From Paraburkholderia sp. SG-MS1 (lineage in GTDB: Bacteria > Pseudomonadota > Gammaproteobacteria > Burkholderiales > Burkholderiaceae): a DNA stretch of 64,000 nucleotides. Shown one piece after another: positions 36,974-45,432 of the stretch. Location: NCBI RefSeq assembly GCF_012275575.1, contig NZ_NPIH01000005.1, positions 1-64,000 on the forward strand, read 5' to 3'. The stretch's first letter is position 1; every line of letters starts with the position of its first letter. Both the position numbers and the translations under genes were made by a program. The notes below the pieces were generated by a model that searched no databases, had not been told where the DNA came from, and saw only the letters and a list, made by a program, of their open reading frames with translations.

Positions 36974-38884
36974 ATGTTCATGACGCGGAGAAGCGAGCGT
37001 GCGAGAAGCGGAAAAGTCTGTGTCATACGGTATCGAGCCGCCTTAAGCATGCGCCGGGCCTTGGTTGTCGGAATTGTGCTCCACGCTTCGCTAGGCAATG
37101 CAGTCCAGCCGGTCTGGCGCGAGGAAACGATGCATTACATTGCCCGCAATACACCTCTACCAGAGGTTTTGAGAGAGGTGGCGAATGCAGGCGGGCTGCA
37201 GGTGAAAATCTCGGCTGGTGTGAAGGACCCCGTCAACGGCGCATTCAACGAATCGCCAGAGCGCGTGTTCGCCAGGTTGATCGAGGCCTACGAGCTTGCG
37301 TGGTACTTCGACGGACATGTCATTCGTGTCTCCCGCGCTAGCGACATCCGAAGCCGGACTATTTCGTTCGCGCCTATGACGCGCGGCGATGTGGCTGGTC
37401 TGTTGTCCAATCTCGGTCTCGAAGACAGCCACCTGCCGGTTCGCTATTCGGATACCACGGCCGCTCTATCCGGGCCGTCCGAGTACGTCGATGCGATAGC
37501 CGATGCCGTTGCGCAAGCGCAGGACCTGACGGTCGTCAGTCCGGCTGTCGGCGAACTGGCTATCCGCGTGTTTCCGCTTCACTACGCGCAGGCACAGGAC
37601 ATCGCCTATACGTCCGGTAATCAGCAGCAAATCGTGCCGGGCGTCGCATCGCTGCTGCGCAAGCTGATGGCGGATGTCCCCGTTTCGGTACCCAATGCGC
37701 AAACGCCGATGAAGGTGCGCAGCCAGCGCCGGGAGGCTCGCGGTGGGCCACCGCCGCTCCCGAGTCTGCGCGGTCTGGGGCTGGCCGATACACTGCCGAC
37801 AATCGATGCGCCATTGCCCGACTCTGGCGTAATTGCCGCCGTTGCTGCGCCGATGCGGCGCAATATCATCGCCGACGCGCGTACGAATTCCGTTGTGATC
37901 TATGACGTGCCGTCAATGATGGCCAACTACGAGCGTACGATCGCAATGCTCGACAAGCCTCAGGATCTCGTCGAAATTACGGCGGCAGTCATCGACGTTT
38001 CGACAGACGCGGCGAGCGAACTGGGCATGCGCCTCGGCGGTGGAGTAAAGGGAGGATGGGGCGTGGCTACCACCGTCACCGGTGCGCTGTCGTCAGCACA
38101 GAATGTATCCAACGTGCCGACAGCGCCCGGTGTCAGTCTCGCGACGATGATTGGCGGTTCGACAACCTATTTATTCGCAAAGATTCGCGCGCTCGAAGAG
38201 AGTGGGAAGGCGCGCATCATGTCGCGCCCGCAGGTGTTGACGTTGAACAACACGGAAGCAGTACTATCATCGCGCAATTCTGTATATGTGCGGGTTGCGG
38301 GTAATCAGGATGTCGACCTTTACAACGTCGATACCGGACTCACATTGAGAGTGACGCCGACAGTAGAGTCGGCGCCCGGCGATGCGAAGAATATCCTTTT
38401 GAGCGTGCAAATCGAGGATGGGGCATTTGATTCGTCTAATTCGGTCGATGGCATTCCGAAGGTCAGTCACAACTCCATCGTGACTCAAGCCGTTATCGAA
38501 GACGGGCAAAGCCTGCTTGTCGGCGGCTATGAATATGAACGCGCTGCAAAGTCCACGTCACGAGTGCCTGTATTGTCGGATCTCCCGTTCATTGGTCCCT
38601 TGTTCAGTGATAAGCAGGAACAGTCGGAGCGTCTGGAACGGCTGATTTTGATAACCCCGCGCATCAAGTCGATGACAAACCAGGTGGCACGACCTGCACC
38701 CGGGAAAGAGCCTTCTCCCCCGGGCCTGGCGCAACCGATAGCCCATCCCGGCGTTGTTGACGCGGTCGGTCGCACGCGGATGACGCCCCCTGCCAGATAT
38801 GCGCCCGGGTGGGCGGATTCTCTTCCCCCGCTTCCGTCCGGTTCAATATCGGAGTCATCCCCGACGAAGGAGCGGATCCGATGA
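36974..38884 (+). CDS. sctC: Type III secretion outer-membrane secretin SctC
   Basis: A 636-residue secretin. After the signal region (RRALVVGIVLHASLGNAV) come the N0 domain (YIARNTPLPEVLREVA), N1 and N3 modules, and the secretin core ending VPVLSDLPFIGPLFS and LERLILITPRI, the family signature. It forms the outer-membrane ring of the injectisome. ATG 36974 has ggga 8 bases upstream; ATG 37049, directly before the signal helix, is the alternative start and would give 611 residues. A Pro-rich tail of about 70 residues follows the secretin domain. It overlaps sctD by four bases. Confidence 0.92.
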   Translation: MFMTRRSERARSGKVCVIRYRAALSMRRALVVGIVLHASLGNAVQPVWREETMHYIARNTPLPEVLREVANAGGLQVKISAGVKDPVNGAFNESPERVFARLIEAYELAWYFDGHVIRVSRASDIRSRTISFAPMTRGDVAGLLSNLGLEDSHLPVRYSDTTAALSGPSEYVDAIADAVAQAQDLTVVSPAVGELAIRVFPLHYAQAQDIAYTSGNQQQIVPGVASLLRKLMADVPVSVPNAQTPMKVRSQRREARGGPPPLPSLRGLGLADTLPTIDAPLPDSGVIAAVAAPMRRNIIADARTNSVVIYDVPSMMANYERTIAMLDKPQDLVEITAAVIDVSTDAASELGMRLGGGVKGGWGVATTVTGALSSAQNVSNVPTAPGVSLATMIGGSTTYLFAKIRALEESGKARIMSRPQVLTLNNTEAVLSSRNSVYVRVAGNQDVDLYNVDTGLTLRVTPTVESAPGDAKNILLSVQIEDGAFDSSNSVDGIPKVSHNSIVTQAVIEDGQSLLVGGYEYERAAKSTSRVPVLSDLPFIGPLFSDKQEQSERLERLILITPRIKSMTNQVARPAPGKEPSPPGLAQPIAHPGVVDAVGRTRMTPPARYAPGWADSLPPLPSGSISESSPTKERIR

Positions 38885-39981
38885 GTACGGGCGGAATCAT
38901 TACCGTTACCGGCGGCATTCACGCAGGGGCCAGCGTGCTTTTGTCCGAAGGTCATGACATGGTGATCGGCAACGGAGAAGACGCGAATCTCGTGATCGTT
39001 GACGATGGCGTAGTGGCGCATCACGCGAGTATTTGCCTGAACGGCAACTTGTTGCGACTCACAGCACATCATGTCGGCGTTCGGGTATTCGGTCACGCAT
39101 TGGCAGCGGGAAAGACGACCGTGTTGAGACAGGGGGCATCCTTCACAGTGGGCGATGCGCGAATACAGTTCAGCGGGTGCGATTTGCTGACGCCAGATGC
39201 CGTGCGCTCGGCGGAACTCGTGTGGCTGATGATGCATGCGCCCGCCGCTTACGTGGCGAAACGTTGGGCGCTGGCTTCGCGCGGCGTGAAGTTGGCGCTG
39301 CCAATCGTACTAGTGTTGGCCGGCGCTGGCGTGACATGGCAAACGCTCGGTTCGCACGTCGTCGCGAGCAGGGCACCGAAACTCGACGGTGCATTCCGGT
39401 TCGTGACAATGCATGAAGACCCGAAGACGCATGCGTATGTCTACGATGGCTATGTGGCAACTTCTGCGGATCTTGCCTCACTGTCGGCCGTGGTTCGCCG
39501 CGATACCTGTGCATCGGTGATGCGTGTGGCTGTTGTCGATCAGATCAAGGAGCAACTCGCAGACTTTCTGACCAGGTATTACCGCGGCGCGCAGATCAGG
39601 CTGGGCTCTCCTGGCACGTTCACTGTCATACCTCCGGCGGAGCAGGGCTACCTTCTGCCGGAATCGTGGGATTACGCGCGTGTCGCGCACCTTGCCTACG
39701 AGTCGATAAAAGGGTTGCACAACCTTGGGTTCGAAGGCCACGTTGCACAGGGCGGGCCGGTGCGAGCGCCCCTCGAAGCCATTGGCATGAATTTGGCACG
39801 TACGGCCTATGGCTCGTGGCTGGTCGATGCCCGGGGTGTACGTTATTTCCCCGGCGCGCAGCTGCCTCTTGGTCGAATTACAAGTATATCGGGGTGCGCG
39901 GTGACGATCGTGCGCAACGATGATGGAACGCCATATGAGTTCTCCGCTCAGAGCGGTGAGGGCAACAATAAGTGTAACTGA
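38881..39981 (+). CDS. sctD: Type III secretion inner-membrane ring protein SctD
   Basis: A 366-residue single-pass protein. The N-terminal part (about 1-100) is an FHA-like cytoplasmic domain (GGIHAGASVLLSEGHDMVIG, DDGVVAHHASICL), followed by one TM (VKLALPIVLVLAGAGVTWQ, about 140-158) and a periplasmic ring-building domain. The layout is that of SctD (YscD/HrpD5-like). ATG 38881 overlaps the sctC stop (ATGA). After it the operon has its first real gap (about 107 bases), before the small gene at 40089. Confidence 0.85.
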   Translation: MSTGGIITVTGGIHAGASVLLSEGHDMVIGNGEDANLVIVDDGVVAHHASICLNGNLLRLTAHHVGVRVFGHALAAGKTTVLRQGASFTVGDARIQFSGCDLLTPDAVRSAELVWLMMHAPAAYVAKRWALASRGVKLALPIVLVLAGAGVTWQTLGSHVVASRAPKLDGAFRFVTMHEDPKTHAYVYDGYVATSADLASLSAVVRRDTCASVMRVAVVDQIKEQLADFLTRYYRGAQIRLGSPGTFTVIPPAEQGYLLPESWDYARVAHLAYESIKGLHNLGFEGHVAQGGPVRAPLEAIGMNLARTAYGSWLVDARGVRYFPGAQLPLGRITSISGCAVTIVRNDDGTPYEFSAQSGEGNNKCN

Positions 39982-40088
39982 ATAGTAGGGCAGGTTTTGC
40001 CTGACGGGCATGTGCGCGCGTGGCTCGGTGGGCAATAAGTCGATGCAAACTCAAACGCGCGCTATTTTATTAATTAGGAATGTTAATC

Positions 40089-40298
40089 ATGCAGATAGGT
40101 GGCGTTGGTATGAATTCTCCTTATGCTGGAAATACGGGCGGCGCAAGCCCGGCGGCCAGTGCGGGCAATGGGCAGACCACTCAGGATCTTCAGGATCAAA
40201 AGGCCCAAAACGCGTTCCAGGAACAAATTACGAAGGAAAGCAACATGGAGTCGAAACGCAATCAGACCCGCATGGGCGTGATCGCGAACCTGAAATAA
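40089..40298 (+). CDS. Small type III secretion protein, candidate needle or pilin subunit (SctF-like)
   Basis: A 69-residue protein with no signal peptide. The N terminus is Gly/Ser/Asn-rich (GGVGMNSPYAGNTGGASPAA), the rest a hydrophilic alpha helix ending TRMGVIANLK. Size, composition and position between sctD and sctI fit a needle/pilin subunit (in Ysc loci the needle gene lies between these), but the sequence is not a clear match to YscF, HrpA, HrpY or HrpE. ATG 40089 has agga 9 bases upstream. A strong stem-loop follows at 40309, as expected for an abundant product made from an operon. A chaperone-type (SctE/G-like) protein is the alternative. Confidence 0.5.
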   Translation: MQIGGVGMNSPYAGNTGGASPAASAGNGQTTQDLQDQKAQNAFQEQITKESNMESKRNQTRMGVIANLK

Positions 40299-40308
40299 CT
40301 GGCTGATA

Positions 40309-40332
40309 GAGGCGCCGCGCTGACGGCGCCTC
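40309..40332 (+). terminator. Intercistronic stem-loop between the small subunit gene and sctI
   Basis: GAGGCGCC and GGCGCCTC form a perfect eight-base stem around an eight-base loop, 10 bases after the stop of the 69-residue gene and 32 bases before sctI. No T-run follows, so it is more likely an attenuator or mRNA-stabilising element that raises the yield of the upstream gene. Confidence 0.5.
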
Positions 40333-40364
40333 AAATTGTGAACCACTCTTGAAGAGACAACGAC

Positions 40365-40697
40365 ATGCTGCTGCAGCCCATGGTGATGAATGTCTTTCCT
40401 GCGAATTCTGCTCCCGATTCGAGGCAAAACCAATCGTCCGAGAACACGCTTGGCAACACCGGGAATTCTCCCTTTCTTAACGCTCTCGAGCGTGCGGAAG
40501 AAATCTGCAACGCTCAGGACAGACGGATCACTGACGATCTCAACAGGCATGCGAAGAGCAGGTCATCGACGGCGGGAATGCTCAATCTCCTGAAACTGCA
40601 GTATGACCTCGACGACATGCAGGTCAACGCCACAATGGCAAAAAACATCGCAAATCAATTTAGCCAGGCATTGACCACGCTTACACAGAGAAACTGA
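40365..40697 (+). CDS. sctI: Type III secretion inner-rod protein SctI
   Basis: A 110-residue protein matching SctI (HrpB2/YscI-like) at its C terminus: LLKLQYDLDDMQVNATMAKN, then FSQALTTLTQR. The C-terminal amphipathic helices build the inner rod or needle adaptor inside the SctJ ring. The N terminus is unstructured, Asn/Ser-rich, and should be the secretion signal. It starts at ATG 40365 and overlaps sctJ by one base (TGATG). Confidence 0.85.
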   Translation: MLLQPMVMNVFPANSAPDSRQNQSSENTLGNTGNSPFLNALERAEEICNAQDRRITDDLNRHAKSRSSTAGMLNLLKLQYDLDDMQVNATMAKNIANQFSQALTTLTQRN

Positions 40698-41518
40698 TGC
40701 GCCGCGTACTCATCCTACTGCCGTTGATATTCCTCGTTGGCTGCAAATCGTCGCTGTTCGAAAGTCTGGACGAGGACCAGGCAAATCAGATCATTGCCGT
40801 GCTGAGCCAGCACGGTATCGATGGTGTCAAGGAGCGCAATGCCGACAGGACATGGAGTGTTTCTGTAGGGAGCGGTAACGTTGTCACCGCAACCGAGATA
40901 ACACGCGAATATGCGTTACCTCACGGCGGCCATGCGAATCTGGGTGAACTGTTTAGTCGTCAAGGATTGATTTCGAATCCTGGGGAAGACCAGGTGCGCT
41001 ACGTGTATGGCTTGACGCAGGAACTGTCGGAGACGCTCGAGAAAATCGACGGTGTGCTCGTGGCTCGCGTTCACATAGTGCAGCCGGAGCGCGATCCGCT
41101 TATGCGGCAGGTTACAGCTCCGTCCGCGTCGGTGATGATTCGCTATCGCAGCGACTACAACGTTGACTACATGAAGGACAAGATTCGCGGGCTGGTGGCA
41201 GGAAGCGTGGAGGGGCTAGCGCCCGACCACGTTTATCTGACGTTGGTCCCGGTCACGCCTGTGGTGGACGCAGTCAATGCGAGAAACGGCGGCAATGCTT
41301 GCGCTGGCTCGTCGGACGGAAACCCACACCGGGCCGGTACGTTGATGCTGATGATTATGACCGTGATGGCGATAGCGCTAACTATTTCGGCGTGGGTGTG
41401 GGGCAAAGGAATTCGCTCATTTGCACCAACATTTTATCGGCGCAGAAAGACCAGAAAGACGGCAGAGCAAACTGTCTCGAAGCAACCAGAGCCCCCCGCT
41501 GGAAAGGACGCGCCATGA
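40697..41518 (+). CDS. sctJ: Type III secretion inner-ring lipoprotein SctJ
   Basis: A 273-residue lipoprotein. The lipobox is LIFLVGC (Cys16). The two ring-building motifs are present (DQANQIIAVLSQHGIDG and LSETLEKIDGVLVARVHIV, followed by SASVMIRYRSDYN), then a C-terminal TM (TLMLMIMTVMAIALTISAWVW) and a basic tail. It forms the inner-membrane ring with SctD. Overlaps sctI by one base and sctK by four. Confidence 0.95.
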   Translation: MRRVLILLPLIFLVGCKSSLFESLDEDQANQIIAVLSQHGIDGVKERNADRTWSVSVGSGNVVTATEITREYALPHGGHANLGELFSRQGLISNPGEDQVRYVYGLTQELSETLEKIDGVLVARVHIVQPERDPLMRQVTAPSASVMIRYRSDYNVDYMKDKIRGLVAGSVEGLAPDHVYLTLVPVTPVVDAVNARNGGNACAGSSDGNPHRAGTLMLMIMTVMAIALTISAWVWGKGIRSFAPTFYRRRKTRKTAEQTVSKQPEPPAGKDAP

Positions 41519-42087
41519 CCCGCATCGCGGTTCTCGCCTTGTCGAAATGGGCGCATTTCAGTTGGTTGCCACGTGGAGAGCGCGCGCTTACGGAACGGGC
41601 ACTGGTTTATGCGAATGCCGATCTGCTCGCGCGCTTTCCTCAGTTGACTTCGACGCAGACGACTCCGGCCATGCCGCCGTTTGCGACGTTGCCGCGACCG
41701 GCGTGCGCGAAAGTTTTACGGGTTACCGCGGCGCTCGCTCACGCGCGTTTGCTTCGGAAAGTCGTGAGCGCGGACACGCAGAAGATCTTTTCCGCTCGTA
41801 TTGCACCGCACGTGCTCCACGCGATTCAACGTGACTGGCGCGTGGAGGAGGATATGGATCAGGGTGTGACGCTCAATGTGCTGGATCGCGCGGAAATGAC
41901 GGCAGCCGGCTTGAGAGTGGCGTTGAGCGCAATTGACGACCCTGCAGTGTGCGTGCTGATGAGATTGCGGCTCCCGCGCACCGTCGAACAGCGCATGGTG
42001 CAATCCGGCGTGTGTGGCATGCACGTAAAGGCCGCTCACAAACTGCTCGATGCCGCGTACGCACTTGCCGGAGGTAAAGCATGTTGA
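41515..42087 (+). CDS. sctK: Type III secretion sorting-platform protein SctK
   Basis: A 190-residue soluble protein assigned to SctK (YscK/HrpB4/NolU-like) by position between sctJ and sctL, length and weak motifs such as HVLHAIQRDWRV and a C-terminal helix pair. It would link the SctQ-SctL-SctN cytoplasmic pods to the SctD ring. I start it at ATG 41515 overlapping the sctJ stop (ATGA), not at upstream frames. The family is poorly conserved, so context carries most of the weight. Confidence 0.75.
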   Translation: MTRIAVLALSKWAHFSWLPRGERALTERALVYANADLLARFPQLTSTQTTPAMPPFATLPRPACAKVLRVTAALAHARLLRKVVSADTQKIFSARIAPHVLHAIQRDWRVEEDMDQGVTLNVLDRAEMTAAGLRVALSAIDDPAVCVLMRLRLPRTVEQRMVQSGVCGMHVKAAHKLLDAAYALAGGKAC

Positions 42088-42812
42088 TCTGTCGAAGAGG
42101 TGAATGGCGTGTCGAGTCCGATGGTTATGTGTCGTCCACGGAACTATACGGGCTTGCCGGCTTACGGGAAATGGAAGCGTTTCGCACGCGGGATGCAGAA
42201 CGCGAAGCCGCACGGCTCGCAGATCGTGTGCGCGCACTGAAGCGTCGTGCGTGGCGCCGCGGGTACGAGGCTGGTCGCCGCGCTGCATTGTACAAGTTCG
42301 TTGCGCCGCCGGTAGCGGCTTCGTTCGCGTCGCGTTGCCTGGCAGAGCGGCTTGCCGACATGGTGCTGAAGACTGTCACCCAGCTATTCGGCGAACTTCC
42401 TGCTGAAGTGGTGTTGTCGAGCCAACTGCGGCGATGTCTTGATGCATCATGCGCGCAACCGGTGCTCTCAGTGCGTGTTTCGGCAGACGATTACGAACAG
42501 ACACAGCGCAGCGTACTCGCACTCGAACAGGAATTGAGCGCCCCCGTCTTTACGGTTCTGGCTGATGTGGGCTTGCCGCCCCATTCGCTTGTCGTCGAAA
42601 CCGAGCAAGGTGTGATCGACGGTAGCCTGACGCCGCAACTACGTGCGCTGGAACATGGCATGAGAAAAGCAATCAAGTCCCTGCTCGACGAGTACCGCTA
42701 TATCGATGAGGGATCGACGAGGCAGTTTGACATGGTCGAGAGCGCTTTGCTCGACGTAGTCGCTGTGCTTGCGCAGCCGACAGGCTCTCAGGGTGACTGG
42801 GAGGGCAAATGA
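42081..42812 (+). CDS. sctL: Type III secretion ATPase stator SctL
   Basis: A 243-residue protein with a long Arg/Ala-rich helix (about 30-75, containing RRAWRRGYEAGRRAAL) and a C-terminal HrpE/YscL-like domain (VVETEQGVIDGSLTPQLRAL). SctL dimers hold the ATPase SctN to SctQ and limit its activity. ATG 42081 has ggagg 6 bases upstream and overlaps sctK by seven bases. Overlaps sctQ by four bases. Confidence 0.88.
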   Translation: MLICRRGEWRVESDGYVSSTELYGLAGLREMEAFRTRDAEREAARLADRVRALKRRAWRRGYEAGRRAALYKFVAPPVAASFASRCLAERLADMVLKTVTQLFGELPAEVVLSSQLRRCLDASCAQPVLSVRVSADDYEQTQRSVLALEQELSAPVFTVLADVGLPPHSLVVETEQGVIDGSLTPQLRALEHGMRKAIKSLLDEYRYIDEGSTRQFDMVESALLDVVAVLAQPTGSQGDWEGK

Positions 42813-43780
42813 CTCCGTGGCGAGACATCGAGCGGATCTCGCTTGAGCACGCGCGGCGACAAAACGTTGCCGCACTGCATTTTGGCGTGGCCTATCCGGT
42901 CAGCGTCGGTAAGCAGGCGTTCACCCTGCAGTTTGAGTCGTGTCGTGCAAGCTATCCATTGCGGCTTCATGGGCAAGCGGGAGGGGCAACACTGACGCTT
43001 GATTGCGACGCACAGGCGCTTTTCCCCGAGTTGGCCCGGCAATCGCTGACGCTGGCCGGAGCCAATGCTCACGTGTTGATCACCCAGGCCTTCGAGGACT
43101 GGCTGAGCGCCCTGGAAGGGCTATTCGGGTTCACGGTCGACGTGAGCAGCACTTCGTTCGATGTGACGCCGGCGTCTGGCGCATATGGCCTCGTTCTCAC
43201 GCACTCAAGGACCCATCGCGCAGCGCACTTCGCGCTGGATAGCGAAGCAGTCGATCAATGGTTGAAACACCGACCCGTTCCTGTAGAGGATCGGGCGCAT
43301 CTATCGCGCCGGCTGCGTCTGCCCGTGCCGGTGTGCAAGGCTGGACCCGCACTCACGCTACGGCGCCTGCGCAGGATCAGGTGTGGTGACGCGCTGCTTC
43401 TCGATCCCACGTCGCTGTATTTACGTTTGCCGCTCTGTCATGGGGCACGTCGCATTTTTCTCAAACCCTCAGGGGAATACATGTTGATAGACCGTCCGAT
43501 GATCGATGAGGACACCGACTCGACCGAGATGACCAGCGAGTTGGTGCCCGCCAGTGCACTCACGTTTTCGTTCGATGCGGTGATTGGCACATTGTCGCTA
43601 ACACTCGATGAGCTGACGCGCCTGCGCACGGGCTCGATCGTGTCATTGCAATTGCCAGTGCGAAGAAACTCCGTTTTGCTGTTGTGCCAGGGCGTTCCGT
43701 TCGCCCGTGGTGAGTTGATCGACATCGATGATGCGTTGGGCGTGCGCATTGTCGATCTGGCGCACATGGCAGAGGCGTAA
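42809..43780 (+). CDS. sctQ: Type III secretion C-ring protein SctQ
   Basis: A 323-residue protein with a C-terminal SPOA (FliN-like) domain: TFSFDAVIGTLSLTLDELTR, then GSIVSLQLPV and GELIDIDDALGVRIVDL. The N-terminal half is divergent, as usual for SctQ. It forms the sorting-platform pods with SctK and SctL. An internal start for a short SctQ-C form, as known in several systems, is possible (ATG near 43482) but not proven. It overlaps sctL by four bases; seven bases separate it from sctR. Confidence 0.9.
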   Translation: MTPWRDIERISLEHARRQNVAALHFGVAYPVSVGKQAFTLQFESCRASYPLRLHGQAGGATLTLDCDAQALFPELARQSLTLAGANAHVLITQAFEDWLSALEGLFGFTVDVSSTSFDVTPASGAYGLVLTHSRTHRAAHFALDSEAVDQWLKHRPVPVEDRAHLSRRLRLPVPVCKAGPALTLRRLRRIRCGDALLLDPTSLYLRLPLCHGARRIFLKPSGEYMLIDRPMIDEDTDSTEMTSELVPASALTFSFDAVIGTLSLTLDELTRLRTGSIVSLQLPVRRNSVLLLCQGVPFARGELIDIDDALGVRIVDLAHMAEA

Positions 43781-43787
43781 GGTCGTC

Positions 43788-44435
43788 ATGAGAGATCAGA
43801 TCGTCAATCTGCAACTTATCGTTCTGTTTTTTTTCCTTGGACTATTACCACTGATCGTCACGATGACGACATCGTTCACCAAAATCAGCATTGTGTTGAC
43901 ATTGCTGCGTTCCGCCGTTGGAGTGCAGCAGGCACCGGGCAATATGGCAATCTCGACTCTGGCCCTCGCGGCAACGCTGGTTGTAATGGCGCCGACACTG
44001 GAGAAGATCGGTGCCGATCCGGCCATCAACGAGCGCATCGTACGCGGTGAACTGCCCGATGTGGCGGACCTGTATCGGGGGGTACGCGGGCCGCTCGGTG
44101 ATTTCATGCTTGAACATTCACGGCCCACCGAGCGCGCGTTCATGGTGACGGCCGTAAAGCGCCTGAACCCTGCGAGCGATGTACAAGAAACCGATTTTTC
44201 GGTTCTGATTTCTGCGTTCATGATCAGCGAAATTTCGAGCGGCTTCGAAGCTGGCTTCCTGCTTTACATGGCGTTTCTCATCATTGACCTCGTTGTGGCC
44301 AATGTCTTGATGGCGATGGGCATGGTGATGCTGTCACCCACGACGGTCTCGACTCCGCTCAAGCTACTTGTGCTCGTTTCCGTGTCGGGAATTTCAAAAT
44401 TGATGCACGGCCTTATTGTCAGCTACGCGAAATGA
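43788..44435 (+). CDS. sctR: Type III secretion export apparatus protein SctR
   Basis: A 215-residue FliP-family membrane protein with the diagnostic MTTSFTKISIVLTLLRSA near the N terminus and GFLLYMAFLIIDLVVANVLM with MMLSPTTVSTPLKL in the second half. Five copies make the core of the export gate with SctS and SctT. Start ATG 43788 is seven bases after sctQ; overlaps sctS by four bases. Confidence 0.97.
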   Translation: MRDQIVNLQLIVLFFFLGLLPLIVTMTTSFTKISIVLTLLRSAVGVQQAPGNMAISTLALAATLVVMAPTLEKIGADPAINERIVRGELPDVADLYRGVRGPLGDFMLEHSRPTERAFMVTAVKRLNPASDVQETDFSVLISAFMISEISSGFEAGFLLYMAFLIIDLVVANVLMAMGMVMLSPTTVSTPLKLLVLVSVSGISKLMHGLIVSYAK

Positions 44436-44707
44436 ACTGGAACCCTTCACTTCACTCGCTGGCGGGCGATGCCTTGTTGCTGGTTTTCTGGCTTTCGTTG
44501 CCCGCGCTCGTAGTCGCTACGGGGGTCGGTGTGCTGATTGGTCTCGTGCAATCCATCACGCAAATCCAGGATCAAGCGTTGCCGTATAGCGTGAAGATCA
44601 TCTGTGTCGGGCTTGTGTTGATGATCGCGGTGCCGTGGGGCGAGAACGAAGTTTCCCATTTTCTCGACAAGACGTTTTCATACATTGCAGCGGGGCGCGG
44701 GCAGTGA
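44432..44707 (+). CDS. sctS: Type III secretion export apparatus protein SctS
   Basis: A 91-residue FliQ-family protein with two helices and the conserved SLPALVVATGVGVLIGLVQS and TQIQDQALPYSVKII loop. It surrounds the SctR/SctT core of the export gate. It overlaps sctR (ATGA) and sctT (TGATG), so the three should be made in fixed ratio. Confidence 0.97.
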   Translation: MNWNPSLHSLAGDALLLVFWLSLPALVVATGVGVLIGLVQSITQIQDQALPYSVKIICVGLVLMIAVPWGENEVSHFLDKTFSYIAAGRGQ

Positions 44708-45432
44708 TGGCCAACTACATTGGATATATCGAGGGGCTGGCGTTCTGCTGCATTCGCCCAATCGTCGCGCTTTCACTGATTCCCTTTGCGGGCACGGAGT
44801 CCCTTGGCATAGCATTGCGACTGCCGTTGACGTTGATGCTCGCCGTACTGCCCCATCAGGTAGGGTGGCCGGACAATCCTGTCATTGCGATCGGGGTTGA
44901 AGTGTTGATCGGTTTCACGCTTGGCCTGTTGCTGAGCGTGACATTTCACGCGGCCGCCGCTGCCGGTGCGGTGATCGACCAGCAAGGCGGTTACATGATC
45001 GGCGCCTCCTATGATTCGAACTTTCGCGACGAAGCAGCTCACTTCGAAAGGCTTTTCGTCTGGTTCGCCACGTTGACGTTTTTCACCGGAACGGGCCTCC
45101 AGAGCGTCTACGGTTTTTTCACCGATGCATGGGCACTCTGGCCCCCCGGTGCGCCACGTCCCGATTACATGCGAGTGATGCAGGAGCTGGCGGAGACAAG
45201 ACTGGCGCAGTCGATCGTCGAGGGCGTAAGACTGGCGATGCCGCTCATCGGCCTGATGCTCATCGTCGACATCTCGCTGGGATTAATGTCCCGCTACGCG
45301 AAGCGGATAAATCCATTTATGACCGCCCCCGCTGTCAAAGCAATTGTGTTGTCGTTCACGATTTTCTTCTGCGTGCCGATCATATTGGAACGGCTCAACG
45401 CTGTTTTCCTCGCGGGCACGATATTGCAATGA
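44707..45432 (+). CDS. sctT: Type III secretion export apparatus protein SctT
   Basis: A 241-residue FliR-family membrane protein: RPIVALSLIPFAG at the N terminus, the loop VIDQQGGYMIGASYD and LMLIVDISLGLMSRYAKRINPF near the end, all typical. It is slightly short for the family (about 250-270). It completes the SctRST gate. ATG 44707 shares a base with the sctS stop; it overlaps sctU by four bases. Confidence 0.95.
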   Translation: MANYIGYIEGLAFCCIRPIVALSLIPFAGTESLGIALRLPLTLMLAVLPHQVGWPDNPVIAIGVEVLIGFTLGLLLSVTFHAAAAAGAVIDQQGGYMIGASYDSNFRDEAAHFERLFVWFATLTFFTGTGLQSVYGFFTDAWALWPPGAPRPDYMRVMQELAETRLAQSIVEGVRLAMPLIGLMLIVDISLGLMSRYAKRINPFMTAPAVKAIVLSFTIFFCVPIILERLNAVFLAGTILQ

